Source: CBDDIP01 sp965229005
GTDB lineage: Bacteria; Actinomycetota; Acidimicrobiia; Acidimicrobiales; Ilumatobacteraceae
Direction of reading: 5' to 3'
DNA length: 64,000 nucleotides
Assembly: GCA_965229005.1 (NCBI GenBank)
Contig: CBDDIP010000001.1
Span: 372,001 to 436,000 of the forward strand
In this document: one piece after another, positions 54,136 through 61,918 of the stretch
Position numbering within the stretch: the first letter of the stretch is position 1
Layout: each line of letters starts with the position of its first letter
Translations under genes and position numbers: made by a program
Notes under the pieces: generated by a model
Databases searched by the model: none
What the model was told of the DNA's origin: nothing
What the model saw: the letters and a program-made list of their open reading frames with translations, nothing else

Positions 54136-54184
54136 CGGGCCAGATGCCCACGGCACCTGGCCCGAAGGGCCGGTCACGTCACCC
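54130..54184. repeat. Hairpin and partial third copy of the leader repeat
   Basis: Arms GGGTGAC/GTCACCC and GGGCCAG/CTGGCCC nest into a strong hairpin between the convergent genes ending at 54135 and 54235. Read on the minus strand its first ~35 bases (GGTGACGTG, a GGCCC-TTC-GGGCC hairpin, then GGTGCCGTGGG) match the beginning of the two leader repeats at 55523 and 56823. Likely a two-way terminator derived from, or shared with, that repeat. Confidence 0.5.
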
Positions 54185-54234
54185 ACTGCCGCGGTCCGTC
54201 GCCGCGATCGGGCAAGGCGACAGCCGGCGGCGGA

Positions 54235-54549
54235 TCAGTAGTCGCTCGGAAACAGGACGGTTGTGGTGGTGGGTGGTTGGTCGAGGTCGTCGGTGATAAT
54301 CCAGACGGTTGGGTCGGGGTTGCCGCCGGCGAGGTGGGCGGGGACGGGGTAGGCGGAGATGATGCGTCCGTCGCTGTTGGTGATGGCGCGGGTGTTGGCG
54401 GCTTGGTCGTGTGGGTCGATGTCGCCCCAGTCGTCGGCGGTGTGTCGGTTGAGACACTCGACGAGCCAGGCGCACCGGTAATCGTGTCCGGCGGCCCAGC
54501 CGTGCACGGTGGCTGATGCATTCACGCGGGCGTTGCAAAGGTCGATCAT
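54235..54549 (-). CDS. Hypothetical protein after ArdC (104 aa)
   Basis: A small protein starting MIDLCNARVNASATVHGWAA, 13 bases after the ArdC gene stop, on the same strand. No recognised family. Probably co-transcribed with ardC. Confidence 0.5.
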   Translation of the reverse strand: MIDLCNARVNASATVHGWAAGHDYRCAWLVECLNRHTADDWGDIDPHDQAANTRAITNSDGRIISAYPVPAHLAGGNPDPTVWIITDDLDQPPTTTTVLFPSDY

Positions 54550-54561
54550 GGCAGCGGTTCC

Positions 54562-55482
54562 CTATGCGGCGTCGGCGGTGGCGGCCGCGGTTGTCACGCC
54601 GGCGAGTTGGTTGAGGTAGTCGAGCGCGGCTTGTGCGCGGGCGGCGACGGTGAGCAGCACTCGCGGGTGTTCCCTGAGGACCCGCACCCAGTGCGCGAGG
54701 TAGCTGGCGTGGTCGTGGCGCGTGGCGGGCGCGATCGCTGACTGTGCGCACCAGAACGCCGCTCCGAGTTCGGCGATGAGTTCTTCGATCGCGTAGGCGT
54801 CGTCTCCGAATCGGCCGGTGAGGTCGCGGGCCAGCCTGCTGGAGTGGGCTGTCCAATGAACATGCTCATGACAGGTCGTGGAGTAGTAGAGCGCAGGTTG
54901 CTCGAACTGGCTGAGGTGGGGTATGTGGATGCGGTCGTCGGCCGGGATGTAGCAGGCGCGGTTGCCGCCGTTGATCACGTTTGCGCCGATCGACGCGAAG
55001 TAGGTGTCGGCCTCGGCGATTCGCTCGGGTGTGTCGCGTGGCTCGTCGCGATCGGTCAGTGTCGAGTCGGCGCCGTCGACTTGTTCGGCGGCGAACACGG
55101 CGAAGACTCGCGACACCAACCGGCCGCGGGGTGAGGTCGATGTGCCGCTGTCGTCGGGTTCGTTGGTCGAGTCGTCGCGCTCGGTGGCGGGTCGGGCGGG
55201 CTTCCACAGCAGCACGTGCGTGGCACGTTCGTCGCGTCGTACTTGCGCGCCGTGTCGTTGCCATCCTCGATAGGTCCCCCATGTGCCAGACGGCCAACCG
55301 TTCGTTGCGGCGGTGAGAGCGAGCACGACAGCGTTGAGCCCGCGGTAGGGCCGATCGTCGATGCTGCGCGGTTGCGCGTTGGTGGCGATCGTGTGCCACG
55401 GCATGTGCCAGGTGTCTGCGCCGTTCTCGATGGCGGCGATCAGGTCGTTGGTGACGTGTTCGATGAGTTCGTCCGTGTTCAT
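54562..55482 (-). CDS. ardC: ArdC-type antirestriction protein (306 aa)
   Basis: N-domain: MNTDELIEHVTNDLIAAIEN, WHMPWHTIATNAQPRSIDDR, YRGLNAVVLALTAATNGWPS, WGTYRGWQRHGAQVRRDERA. C-terminal metallopeptidase: STTCHEHVHWTAHSSRLARD (HExxH; His ligands) and IEELIAELGAAFWCAQSAI (third ligand Glu). ArdC binds single-stranded DNA and protects incoming DNA from restriction after conjugation. The ATG at 55482 follows AGCTGGG (weak ribosome binding site). The leader repeat at 55523-55665 lies 40 bases upstream. Confidence 0.85.
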   Translation of the reverse strand: MNTDELIEHVTNDLIAAIENGADTWHMPWHTIATNAQPRSIDDRPYRGLNAVVLALTAATNGWPSGTWGTYRGWQRHGAQVRRDERATHVLLWKPARPATERDDSTNEPDDSGTSTSPRGRLVSRVFAVFAAEQVDGADSTLTDRDEPRDTPERIAEADTYFASIGANVINGGNRACYIPADDRIHIPHLSQFEQPALYYSTTCHEHVHWTAHSSRLARDLTGRFGDDAYAIEELIAELGAAFWCAQSAIAPATRHDHASYLAHWVRVLREHPRVLLTVAARAQAALDYLNQLAGVTTAAATADAA

Positions 55483-55522
55483 CCCAGCTCCTCGGGTCTG
55501 TCGGCCAGCGGCGGATCGCGGG

Positions 55523-55665
55523 CTCGCCCGTACGGGCGTTGAGGCCGACCGGGGAAAGGGCGGGTGTCAATGTGTCCCGCAGCGCCGGAGTTGTTCGCCC
55601 AGGATTGACACCCGCCCGCCGGTCGGCCGACCCACTGCACCCGCCCGCAGGGCGGTCACGTCACC
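55523..55665 (-). ncRNA. Leader repeat copy 1: three-hairpin candidate cis-regulatory RNA
   Basis: Read toward ardC (minus strand), the order is: a CCGCCC/GGGCGG hairpin (55641-55655); a long two-part stem (GGCCGACCGG 55543-55552 with CCGGTCGGCC 55619-55628, and GGGCGGGTGTCAA 55558-55570 with TTGACACCCGCCC 55605-55617) around a 34-nt loop; and a perfect palindrome CGCCCGTACGGGCG (55525-55538). Copy 2 keeps the stems while changing one base pair in a compensatory way, and its loop is unrelated in sequence. This points to selection on structure. Role (attenuator, leader binding a protein, or DNA hairpin) unknown. Confidence 0.65.
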
Positions 55666-55724
55666 GGCCATGCCGGCCGCCTCGAACCCGTAGACGTCGA
55701 CACGGGTTCGAGACGGCTGGTTGC

Positions 55725-56144
55725 TCAGACCTCGAGTTGAGTGATCGCGTTGGCGAGGCAGCGCGGGAGGCGGGCGGCGAGCAGTCCGGCGTCGATCGCT
55801 CGGGCGATCGCCGGGTCGTAGGGCACGCTGGTGACTGGCAAGGCGAGGGCGAGGCTCACGTCGCGTTCGGTCAAGCGGCGTTGATGCTCGGAGATCAACA
55901 CGACGTGATCGGGGACGAACGGCACGCCGATCGCGCGTCGCAACGCCACATAGCACGGTCGTGTCACCAGCAGGCGTTGCGGACTCAGTGGGTCGAATCG
56001 GTGCAACACATCGTGATCGGTGCCGGTGTCCACGAGCACTCGATGCCCTGCCGCGACCGGCTCACTCATCGCGCAGATCGCCTCAGTGTCGATCCGGTCC
56101 TGCAACGGAGACGACGCGTAGACGGTCGCATGGTTCGACGGCAT
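55725..56144 (-). pseudogene. C-terminal part of ParA/TadZ-like gene, other frame (139 aa)
   Basis: The sequence MPSNHATVYASSPLQDRIDT to QRRLTERDVSLALALPVTSV, ending CLANAITQLEV, is the natural continuation of the ParA/CpaE-like fragment at 56083-56349 in another frame. The frames overlap by about 62 bases (56083-56144). HRVLVDTGTD is the Walker-B-like strand. An ATG at 56144 could start a separate protein, so this may be a split gene, a sequencing error or a frameshifted single gene of about 208 residues. No slippery heptamer is visible. Confidence 0.55.
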
Positions 56145-56349
56145 TGGCGATCGCGTCGGCCACCGTGCTGGCGGGTGCCGGGTCCGAAACACCGAGGATC
56201 GCGGCGGCGTCACCGCGAGTGTCGAGAAGCAGCGTCGGCTGGCTACTCCGTGCGGCGAGAACGGCCAGCGCTGCGGCGATGGTGGTGCATCCCTGACCAC
56301 CTTTCGGGCTGGCGCACACCGTGACCTGGCGGGCCGATGGAGCGGTCAT
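56083..56349 (-). pseudogene. ParA/TadZ-like N-terminal fragment (88 aa)
   Basis: ATG at 56349 overlapping the previous gene (ATGA). Contains VCASPKGGQGCTTIAAALAV, a MinD/CpaE-type P-loop in which the second lysine is Cys, then LLLDTRGDAAAILGVSDPAP. It stops early at 56083 after leaving the frame near 56130; the remaining fold continues in the frame of 55725-56144. With the wHTH gene upstream it resembles a small partition-like or Tad-localisation operon. Confidence 0.6.
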
Positions 56350-56747
56350 GCCGCGTGCCCGTCGACGCGGGCGACCTGATAGGGGCAGGTCGCGGCGAGG
56401 TAGGCGGGCATCCGCTCGATGTGGCGGGCGGCGAGTGCCGGGACGCGGGTGCGGACCTCGGTCCGGCCGCCGACAGTGCGGATCATCCCGAACCGTTCCA
56501 AGCGGGCGAGCGAGGCGCGCATCTGCGACGCGCCGACGCCGAACGTGGCGGCGAGATCCTCGATCGACCAGACACGACCAGTGCCCGTCGTCAAGCATCG
56601 AGACAAACGATGCAACACGAGGCTCGAGGTCGGGCCGAGGAACGGCGGAAGATAGATCAGCGCATCGTCGGTGTCGGTCTGCAGCCCGTTGGCGGCAAGT
56701 GGGTCGTCCCACACAGCAAGCTGCAAGGTGGGGGTGTCGTTGGTCAT
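56346..56747 (-). CDS. Winged-helix protein upstream of ParA-like gene (133 aa)
   Basis: The second ATG (56747) has GGAG six bases before it and is preferred to 56759. The middle reads PTSSLVLHRLSRCLTTGTGR and WSIEDLAATFGVGASQMRAS, then LARLERFGMIRTV, a helix-turn-helix followed by a wing. A DNA-binding partner of the ParA-like protein is likely (replication or partition type) but no family is recognised. Leader repeat copy 2 begins about 75 bases upstream. Confidence 0.55.
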   Translation of the reverse strand: MTNDTPTLQLAVWDDPLAANGLQTDTDDALIYLPPFLGPTSSLVLHRLSRCLTTGTGRVWSIEDLAATFGVGASQMRASLARLERFGMIRTVGGRTEVRTRVPALAARHIERMPAYLAATCPYQVARVDGHAA

Positions 56748-56759
56748 GTCGGTCTCCAT

Positions 56760-57275
56760 TCAGGCGGTGTGCGGGTGGCCTGGTCGGATCGGGCGACTTC
56801 CCCAAGTTCCGATCCGACCAGGCTCGCCCGTACGGGCGTTGATGCCGACCGGACAAAGGGCGGCTGTCAACGCGCCGCGCAACCTCGGACCCGTGCTCAC
56901 GGATTGACAGCCGCCCGCCGGTCGGCCGACCCACCGCACCCGCCCGCAGGGCGGCCACGTCACCGTCTGTCCCTGCTGTGTTCGCGTTGTGCTCGCGGCG
57001 AGGCGGGGCGTTGTCTCGGCTGATCGTGTTCCATCGACACGCGCGACGACTCGGCGTTCCCACCCCATGCGTGCGCCGTCACCCTTCGCCAGGGCGAGTG
57101 AACTGGCAACGAGCTACGCGCAGGCGAAGTGGCGGGCCTGCGTTGGCGGCGATGTCGGGAGGTAGCCGCAGACGATGGTTCGTCGCTCGATCGGCGAGTG
57201 CGGCGCGTCGATGTTCACCCGACGTTCACCGTCACCGCCATTCGTGGCGACGCGTGGACTGGCACACTTGCTCGG
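56760..57275. other. Intergenic region at right end of the mobile zone
   Basis: About 516 bases with no supported gene. It holds leader repeat copy 2 (56823-56964). The stretch 56965-57275 shows no tRNA, no copy of the tRNA-Arg core and no obvious repeat, so I cannot mark the right end of the element here, although mobile-type genes stop and ordinary ones begin. Confidence 0.5.
56823..56964 (-). ncRNA. Leader repeat copy 2: three-hairpin candidate cis-regulatory RNA
   Basis: Same layout as copy 1: palindrome CGCCCGTACGGGCG (56825-56838), stem GCCGACCGG (56844-56852) with CCGGTCGGC (56918-56926), stem GGGCGGCTGTCAA (56858-56870) with TTGACAGCCGCCC (56904-56916), a 33-nt loop, and CCGCCC/GGGCGG (56940-56954). 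Relative to copy 1, the seventh base pair of the inner stem is C:G instead of G:C (56864/56910 against 55564/55611). It lies about 75 bases upstream of the wHTH/ParA-like operon. Confidence 0.65.
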
Positions 57276-58019
57276 GTGTTCGAGGCGTTGAGCAACTTCC
57301 GTGATGTCGGCGGTCACGTCACCGCAGACGGACGCAAGTTGCGGTCGGGGCTGGTGTACCGCAGTGACGCGCTTTGCTTCGTCACCGAGCGCGACCGTGC
57401 TCTTTTGCGAGACACGCTACGTATCCGGACGATTGTCGACCTGCGGACATCGATGGAGCACGAGCGCATGGGACGCTACGACCTCACTGATGTCGGCGAG
57501 GTCGTACATCTCCCGGTTCTCGACGGGGCGCTGATCAGCGAGAAGGCGCACGACGGGTCGCTCGATCTGGCCTCGATGTACCAAGCCATCGCGTTCGACC
57601 ACGCTGACGAGATAGCCATCGTGTTGACGTTGCTCGCCGACCCTGATCGATTGCCAGCGATCATCTCGTGCACCGCTGGAAAGGACCGCACCGGCATCGT
57701 TGTTGGCGTGCTGCTCGCCATGCTCAGCGTTCCCGAGGAGACCGTGCTTGCCGACTACGAACTGTCAGCAGCAGGTCTCGCCACGCTGCGCGGCCGCATC
57801 ATGGCCCGCCTCATCGGCGACGGCGTTCCGAACATCCCAGCCGCCGCGTTTGCGCTTGAGCCGGCAGCGCTGGCTCAGGTGCTCGAGGACATCAGGTTGC
57901 GCCATGGCACAGTCACCGCCTACCTCATCGCTGCGGGGGCGCCAGTCGACATCGAACAGCGGCTGGGCATCCTTCTCGACGACTCGAGCCCCGAGATCAC
58001 ACGCGGACTGCTCGCCTAG
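57276..58019 (+). CDS. Tyrosine/serine protein phosphatase, Y_phosphatase3-like (about 247 aa)
   Basis: EALSNFRDVGGHVTADGRKL, SGLVYRSDALCFVTERDRAL and IRTIVDLRTSMEHERMG form the family N-terminus; AIISCTAGKDRTGIVVGVLL is the catalytic loop (C-x5-R). The GTG at 57276 suits the family length; an open frame extends upstream to 57129. Dephosphorylates phosphotyrosine or related substrates. First gene to the right of the mobile zone and ordinary in composition. Confidence 0.8.
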   Translation: MFEALSNFRDVGGHVTADGRKLRSGLVYRSDALCFVTERDRALLRDTLRIRTIVDLRTSMEHERMGRYDLTDVGEVVHLPVLDGALISEKAHDGSLDLASMYQAIAFDHADEIAIVLTLLADPDRLPAIISCTAGKDRTGIVVGVLLAMLSVPEETVLADYELSAAGLATLRGRIMARLIGDGVPNIPAAAFALEPAALAQVLEDIRLRHGTVTAYLIAAGAPVDIEQRLGILLDDSSPEITRGLLA

Positions 58020-58134
58020 GTGGTGCGACGCCAGCGAGACCGTGACTCCAACCTCCAGCGGTTTCCTCCAAGGCAAGCTGCGCCGCCCGCGCTTCGACGT
58101 CGTTACCGTCGACGGCGATGTGGAGGCCTCGATG

Positions 58135-59259
58135 TCAGACGTCGAGATGACCCGAGAGAGCGGTGAGGGTGTCGATGAACTCCTCGACGATCTGGAGTAC
58201 GACCCGGTCGGCGGGACGAACCGTGTTGATCGAGCCGACGACTTGTCCGACGAAGTAGGTGGCGAGTTCGTGCGCGCCCGAGCCGGGCGTCGTGGCCGAC
58301 CGGTTGATGCGGTTCAGCGCAGCGCCGACAAGCAGCGGTTGAAGTGGCATCGGTAGCGGCTTCGGTGAGTCTTCGCGTTCCCATTCGTCGGTCCACGGGG
58401 TGCGCAGCATTCGCGCAGGCTTGCCCGTGATCGATCTCGAACGAACGGTGTCGCTCGACGTTGCGGCGAGAAACTTTTGTTTGACCACCGGTTCGGTTTC
58501 TGCCTCGGCGGTGGTGAGCCAGACTGATCCTGTCCAGATCCCCGCTGCCCCAAGTGCCATCGCGGCGGCCATGTGTCGCCCGGACGCGATGCCGCCCGCG
58601 GCGAGCACGGGCACGGGTGAGACGGCGTCGACGACCTCGGGGACGAGCACCATGGTCCCCACTTCGCCGGTGTGCCCTCCCGCCTCGGAGCCTTGGGCGA
58701 CGATGATGTCGGCCCCGGCTTCGGCATGCTTGACCGCGTGCGCCGTTGTGCCGGCGAGCGCGGCGACCTTGACGTTGGCTGCACGAGCTCGGTCGATCAC
58801 GTCTGCGGGAGGCGGGCCGAGTGCGGATGCGATGAGTCTGATCGGGTGTGCGAACGCAATGTCGAGCAGCGGCTCGTAGCCGGCCGGAGACACGTTCATG
58901 CTCATGCCACGCGGTCGCTCACCTTCGGGGAGATCCGGGACACCGAAACGCTGCAGGATGTCGTCGACGAACGCCTGATGCGCGGGCGGAAGCAGTTGGC
59001 GTAGTTCGTCTCGATCGAGACCGCCTTCTGTGGCACCAACGTACTTTTGTGGCAGCAGGAGATCGACGCCGTAGGGACGGCTTCCAACCTCGGCGTCGAT
59101 CCACGCAAGATCGATCTCGAGTTGCTCCGGGCTGTGAGCAACCGCCCCGAGCACACCGAAGCCGCCGGCACGAGACACGGCGGCTACAACGTCTCGGCAG
59201 TGGCTGAAGGCGAGGATCGGAAATTCGCACCCGAGTAGTTCGGTGATCGGTGTTTTCAA
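58135..59259 (-). CDS. Nitronate monooxygenase / FMN-dependent dioxygenase family (374 aa)
   Basis: A TIM-barrel flavoprotein: TPITELLGCEFPILAFSHCR, SRAGGFGVLGAVAHSPEQLE, AGADIIVAQGSEAGGHTGEV (FMN phosphate and active-site region) and VPVLAAGGIASGRHMAAAMA. Relatives oxidise nitronates or similar carbanions, or act as enoyl reductases; the substrate cannot be read. It is downstream of the thioesterase with only five bases between, so the two form an operon. Confidence 0.8.
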   Translation of the reverse strand: MKTPITELLGCEFPILAFSHCRDVVAAVSRAGGFGVLGAVAHSPEQLEIDLAWIDAEVGSRPYGVDLLLPQKYVGATEGGLDRDELRQLLPPAHQAFVDDILQRFGVPDLPEGERPRGMSMNVSPAGYEPLLDIAFAHPIRLIASALGPPPADVIDRARAANVKVAALAGTTAHAVKHAEAGADIIVAQGSEAGGHTGEVGTMVLVPEVVDAVSPVPVLAAGGIASGRHMAAAMALGAAGIWTGSVWLTTAEAETEPVVKQKFLAATSSDTVRSRSITGKPARMLRTPWTDEWEREDSPKPLPMPLQPLLVGAALNRINRSATTPGSGAHELATYFVGQVVGSINTVRPADRVVLQIVEEFIDTLTALSGHLDV

Positions 59260-59264
59260 GGTGA

Positions 59265-59696
59265 TCAGGCCTTCGGGAGAACGATGGTGACGGTGCCTTG
59301 GGCGGCGCAGACAGCCTTGTCGTTGTTGGTGATGTCGATGCGGGCGACTCCGCTGCGCTTCGTGAGCGAGATGATCTCAGCGACAGCGACGCACACTCCC
59401 GATGACACCGGTCGGAGCAGGTTGAGCTTGAACTCGGTGGTTGCCACCCAGGCGCCCTTGGGGATCACCGGGTAGAACACCACACCAAGGCAGTGATCGA
59501 CGAACGCCGAAAGGCAGCCACCGTGGAGGTTGCCGAAGGGGGTCAGGAGATCTTGTCGGGCATCCATCTCGGCCTCGAGCCGGCCGGCAGTGAGCGCAGC
59601 GTGACGGAAATCGAGATATGTCGAGATTCCTCCGGTCGCCGTGGCAGCACCGAGCATCCGCTCGGCCGTTCGCTCGTCGAACAGTTCAAACTCCAT
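59265..59696 (-). CDS. PaaI-like hotdog thioesterase (143 aa)
   Basis: The ATG at 59696 follows GGAGGGTGTCTG, making the longer frame to 59741 unlikely. Hotdog signature: LLTPFGNLHGGCLSAFVDHC followed by EFKLNLLRPVSSGVCVAVAE. Hydrolyses acyl-CoA thioesters, as in ring or side-chain degradation. Divergent from the P450 gene across an inverted repeat (59732-59761) that is probably a TetR operator. Confidence 0.8.
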   Translation of the reverse strand: MEFELFDERTAERMLGAATATGGISTYLDFRHAALTAGRLEAEMDARQDLLTPFGNLHGGCLSAFVDHCLGVVFYPVIPKGAWVATTEFKLNLLRPVSSGVCVAVAEIISLTKRSGVARIDITNNDKAVCAAQGTVTIVLPKA

Positions 59697-59731
59697 CAGA
59701 CACCCTCCGCGATCCTCGTCTCGACTTTGTG

Positions 59732-59761
59732 GATGAGACACTAGTAGAGTTGTGTTTCATC
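59732..59761. promoter_or_regulatory. Inverted repeat GATGAGACAC-N10-GTGTTTCATC (TetR operator candidate)
   Basis: Arms match nine of ten bases. As half-sites ATGAGACA-N12-TGTTTCAT it matches the site at 61825-61852 in both sequence and 12-base spacing. It lies between the divergent thioesterase (start 59696) and P450 (start 59811) genes. Confidence 0.65.
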
Positions 59762-59810
59762 GAGCGAGTCGGACTTGCACGACCACCACCCACCACCATC
59801 GGAGCCACTC

Positions 59811-61058
59811 ATGACCGAACGCACCGCCGGCGACTTCCCGATCTCGCCCACCACGGACTGGGGTCGCGATCTAGACATTCTCGATCCGCGGTACGTCGCC
59901 GACCCGTTCGGCGTGTGGCGCGAACTGCGCGACGGCTGCCCGGTCGCCTTCTCTGAGCGCCGTGGGCGCGCTTGGATGCCGGTCAACTACGCCGACATCT
60001 CGACGGTTGCACATGACACCGATCACTTCTCGTCGAGGCGGATCGGTGTCGTCGATCTGCCAGAGAACGAACGGGAGGGACGGCCACTGCTGACGGCCCC
60101 ACCGATCACATCGGATCCTCCGGAACACACCTGGGCGCGACGGATCCTGCTTCCGGCATTTGCGCCGGGCCGAATCGAGACGATGACGCCGATCACCCAG
60201 AGCCTTGCCCGGGAGCTGCTCGACTCGATCGCAGCCGGCTGCCAGGCGGATGCGGCGCGGGACTATGCACAACACATCCCGGTGCGGGTCATCGCACACA
60301 TGCTCGGCGTGCCCGCTGCCGACGAGGAGATGTTCACGAACTGGGCGGTTCGCATCCTCCAGGAGGGCTTCAACGATCTTCAGAAGAGCCTCGATGCGAT
60401 CATCGAGACGTTGGAGTACTTCGGCGCTCGCGTGGACGAACGGGCAGCACTGCCCGCCGATCAGCGGCCCGACGACCTCATCACGCTCCTGGTGGAGACC
60501 GAGATCGATGGAGAGCCGCTCGACCGGCGCCACCTCCTGGGAACCTGTTTCCTCTTGCTGCTCGCGGGCATCGATACCACCTGGAGTGCGATCGGTTCGT
60601 CGTTGTGGCACCTCGCAACCCACCCGGAGGATCAGGCACGACTCCGCGCCGAACCGGACCTCATCGACTCCGCCGTCGAGGAACTCCTACGCGTCTACAG
60701 CCCGGTGACCATGGCGCGAGAGGTCATCGCCGACGTCGATGTCGCGGGGTGCCCGATGAAGCCGGGCGACAAGGTGCTGATGTCGTTCCCGGCCGCCAAC
60801 CGCGACCCGGCACAGTTCGAGAACCCCGACGAGTTCATCATCGATCGTGAGCGCAATCGTCACGTCGCGTTCGGCTCGGGTATTCATCGTTGCCTCGGGT
60901 CCAACCTGGCACGGATGGAGCTGAGGGTGGCCATTCAGGAGTGGCTCACCCGCATCCCGACCTTCGAGCTCGCAGATCCTGCCGCGGTGACGTGGACAGG
61001 CGGTCAGGTGCGGGGACCTCGCACGATTCCTGTCCGATGGTCTGCCACCCAACCATGA
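59811..61058 (+). CDS. Cytochrome P450 (415 aa)
   Basis: The ATG at 59811 follows GGAG. All P450 blocks are present: I-helix LLLLAGIDTTWSAIGSSLWH, ExxR in VEELLRVYSPVTMAREV, PERF-like ENPDEFIIDRERNRHVAFGS, and the haem loop FGSGIHRCLGSNLARMELRV (Cys ligand). A soluble bacterial monooxygenase needing ferredoxin partners, which are not in the window. With the neighbouring thioesterase, SDR, DUF35 and thiolase genes it suggests breakdown of a steroid- or terpenoid-like substrate; the substrate is inference. Confidence 0.9.
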   Translation: MTERTAGDFPISPTTDWGRDLDILDPRYVADPFGVWRELRDGCPVAFSERRGRAWMPVNYADISTVAHDTDHFSSRRIGVVDLPENEREGRPLLTAPPITSDPPEHTWARRILLPAFAPGRIETMTPITQSLARELLDSIAAGCQADAARDYAQHIPVRVIAHMLGVPAADEEMFTNWAVRILQEGFNDLQKSLDAIIETLEYFGARVDERAALPADQRPDDLITLLVETEIDGEPLDRRHLLGTCFLLLLAGIDTTWSAIGSSLWHLATHPEDQARLRAEPDLIDSAVEELLRVYSPVTMAREVIADVDVAGCPMKPGDKVLMSFPAANRDPAQFENPDEFIIDRERNRHVAFGSGIHRCLGSNLARMELRVAIQEWLTRIPTFELADPAAVTWTGGQVRGPRTIPVRWSATQP

Positions 61059-61074
61059 CTTTCCCGTTCGCTCG

Positions 61075-61689
61075 TCACGACTCGGCGATGATCGGCGGGA
61101 GCAGGAATCGACGCAGGTAGGTGTCGAGTCCGTCGCGGCTGCGACGTTTCGGACCGCCGACCGTCAGCAGGCTGAGGATGGAACGAAGGATCCATTCTGT
61201 CGCGTCATCGATCGGTAGCCCTGGCTTGTGCTCGTCCGAATGGGCGACGAACAGCGGGCGGAGAAACTCGGCCACCATCTCGAAAAGCGCGACCGAGGTG
61301 CCTTGGATGATCCCGACGCTGTTGAGGCTGTCGTCGCTCGTGAACAACAACGCAATCGTTTCGTCGCGGTGTGCGGCGCGAATCGTGACCTCGACGAACT
61401 CCAGGATCGCGCTGCCGAGATCCGGTTGAGCCTCGACTCGCCCACGAACCCGCTCGAGGTATCGCTCGGTTGCGCGCAGGATGACTCCTGACACGACGGC
61501 ATCTCGCCCTGCGAAGTACCGATACACCGTCGCCCGCGAGACACTGGCTTGCTTGGCGATGTCCTCGACGGTCGTCTTGGAGATCCCCGATCGTTCGAAG
61601 CAGGCCTCTGCAGCGTCGAGCAGGCGATCCCGGGCCGTGTCGGGATCGTTCGGGGCCTCGGCCCCCCATCGAAGTGATGCATTCGTCAC
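61075..61689 (-). CDS. TetR-family transcriptional regulator (204 aa)
   Basis: The N-terminal helix-turn-helix is DRLLDAAEACFERSGISKTT, then VEDIAKQASVSRATVYRYFA (residues about 20-60). The C-terminal ligand domain is of normal size. GTG start at 61689. It lies between the two operons that carry matching inverted repeats and probably represses them, released by a pathway intermediate; the binding is inference from the shared sites. Confidence 0.85.
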   Translation of the reverse strand: MTNASLRWGAEAPNDPDTARDRLLDAAEACFERSGISKTTVEDIAKQASVSRATVYRYFAGRDAVVSGVILRATERYLERVRGRVEAQPDLGSAILEFVEVTIRAAHRDETIALLFTSDDSLNSVGIIQGTSVALFEMVAEFLRPLFVAHSDEHKPGLPIDDATEWILRSILSLLTVGGPKRRSRDGLDTYLRRFLLPPIIAES

Positions 61690-61824
61690 GACTCCCAGTA
61701 TGTCTCACGAACAGGAGACTGCACACGTTCTGCTGGATCGCCGTTGCTCGGGCGCCGTCCGCCAGCTGTCGTTGCACGCCCCATGAAAGAGCTGGATCCT
61801 TACGACTACGAATCCCCGGATGAT

Positions 61825-61852
61825 ATGTGACATGATATCGATATTGTCTCAT
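61825..61852. promoter_or_regulatory. Inverted repeat ATGTGACA-N12-TGTCTCAT (TetR operator candidate)
   Basis: Half-sites differ at one base, with the same 12-base spacing as at 59733-59760. The spacer contains a perfect ATATCGATAT palindrome. It lies 67 bases before the SDR start, in the divergent region with the TetR gene. Confidence 0.6.
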
Positions 61853-61918
61853 GCTGTCGGCCGTCGTCAGACGACGGCGCGAGCGGAGGACAGGGGATCA
61901 ACGGGGACCTGGGGGTCG

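Noticed and set aside
56083..56144. Programmed ribosomal frameshift in the ParA-like gene
   Set aside because: No slippery heptamer or clear downstream pseudoknot is visible, so I list it as a split or mutated gene instead.
56965..57275. Right attachment site of the ICE
   Set aside because: No copy of the tRNA-Arg core or of an intact tRNA is visible here; the change in gene content alone does not prove a boundary.
59697..59741. N-terminal extension of the thioesterase
   Set aside because: The ATG at 59696 has a strong GGAGGG ribosome binding site, while the extension would run into the operator region.
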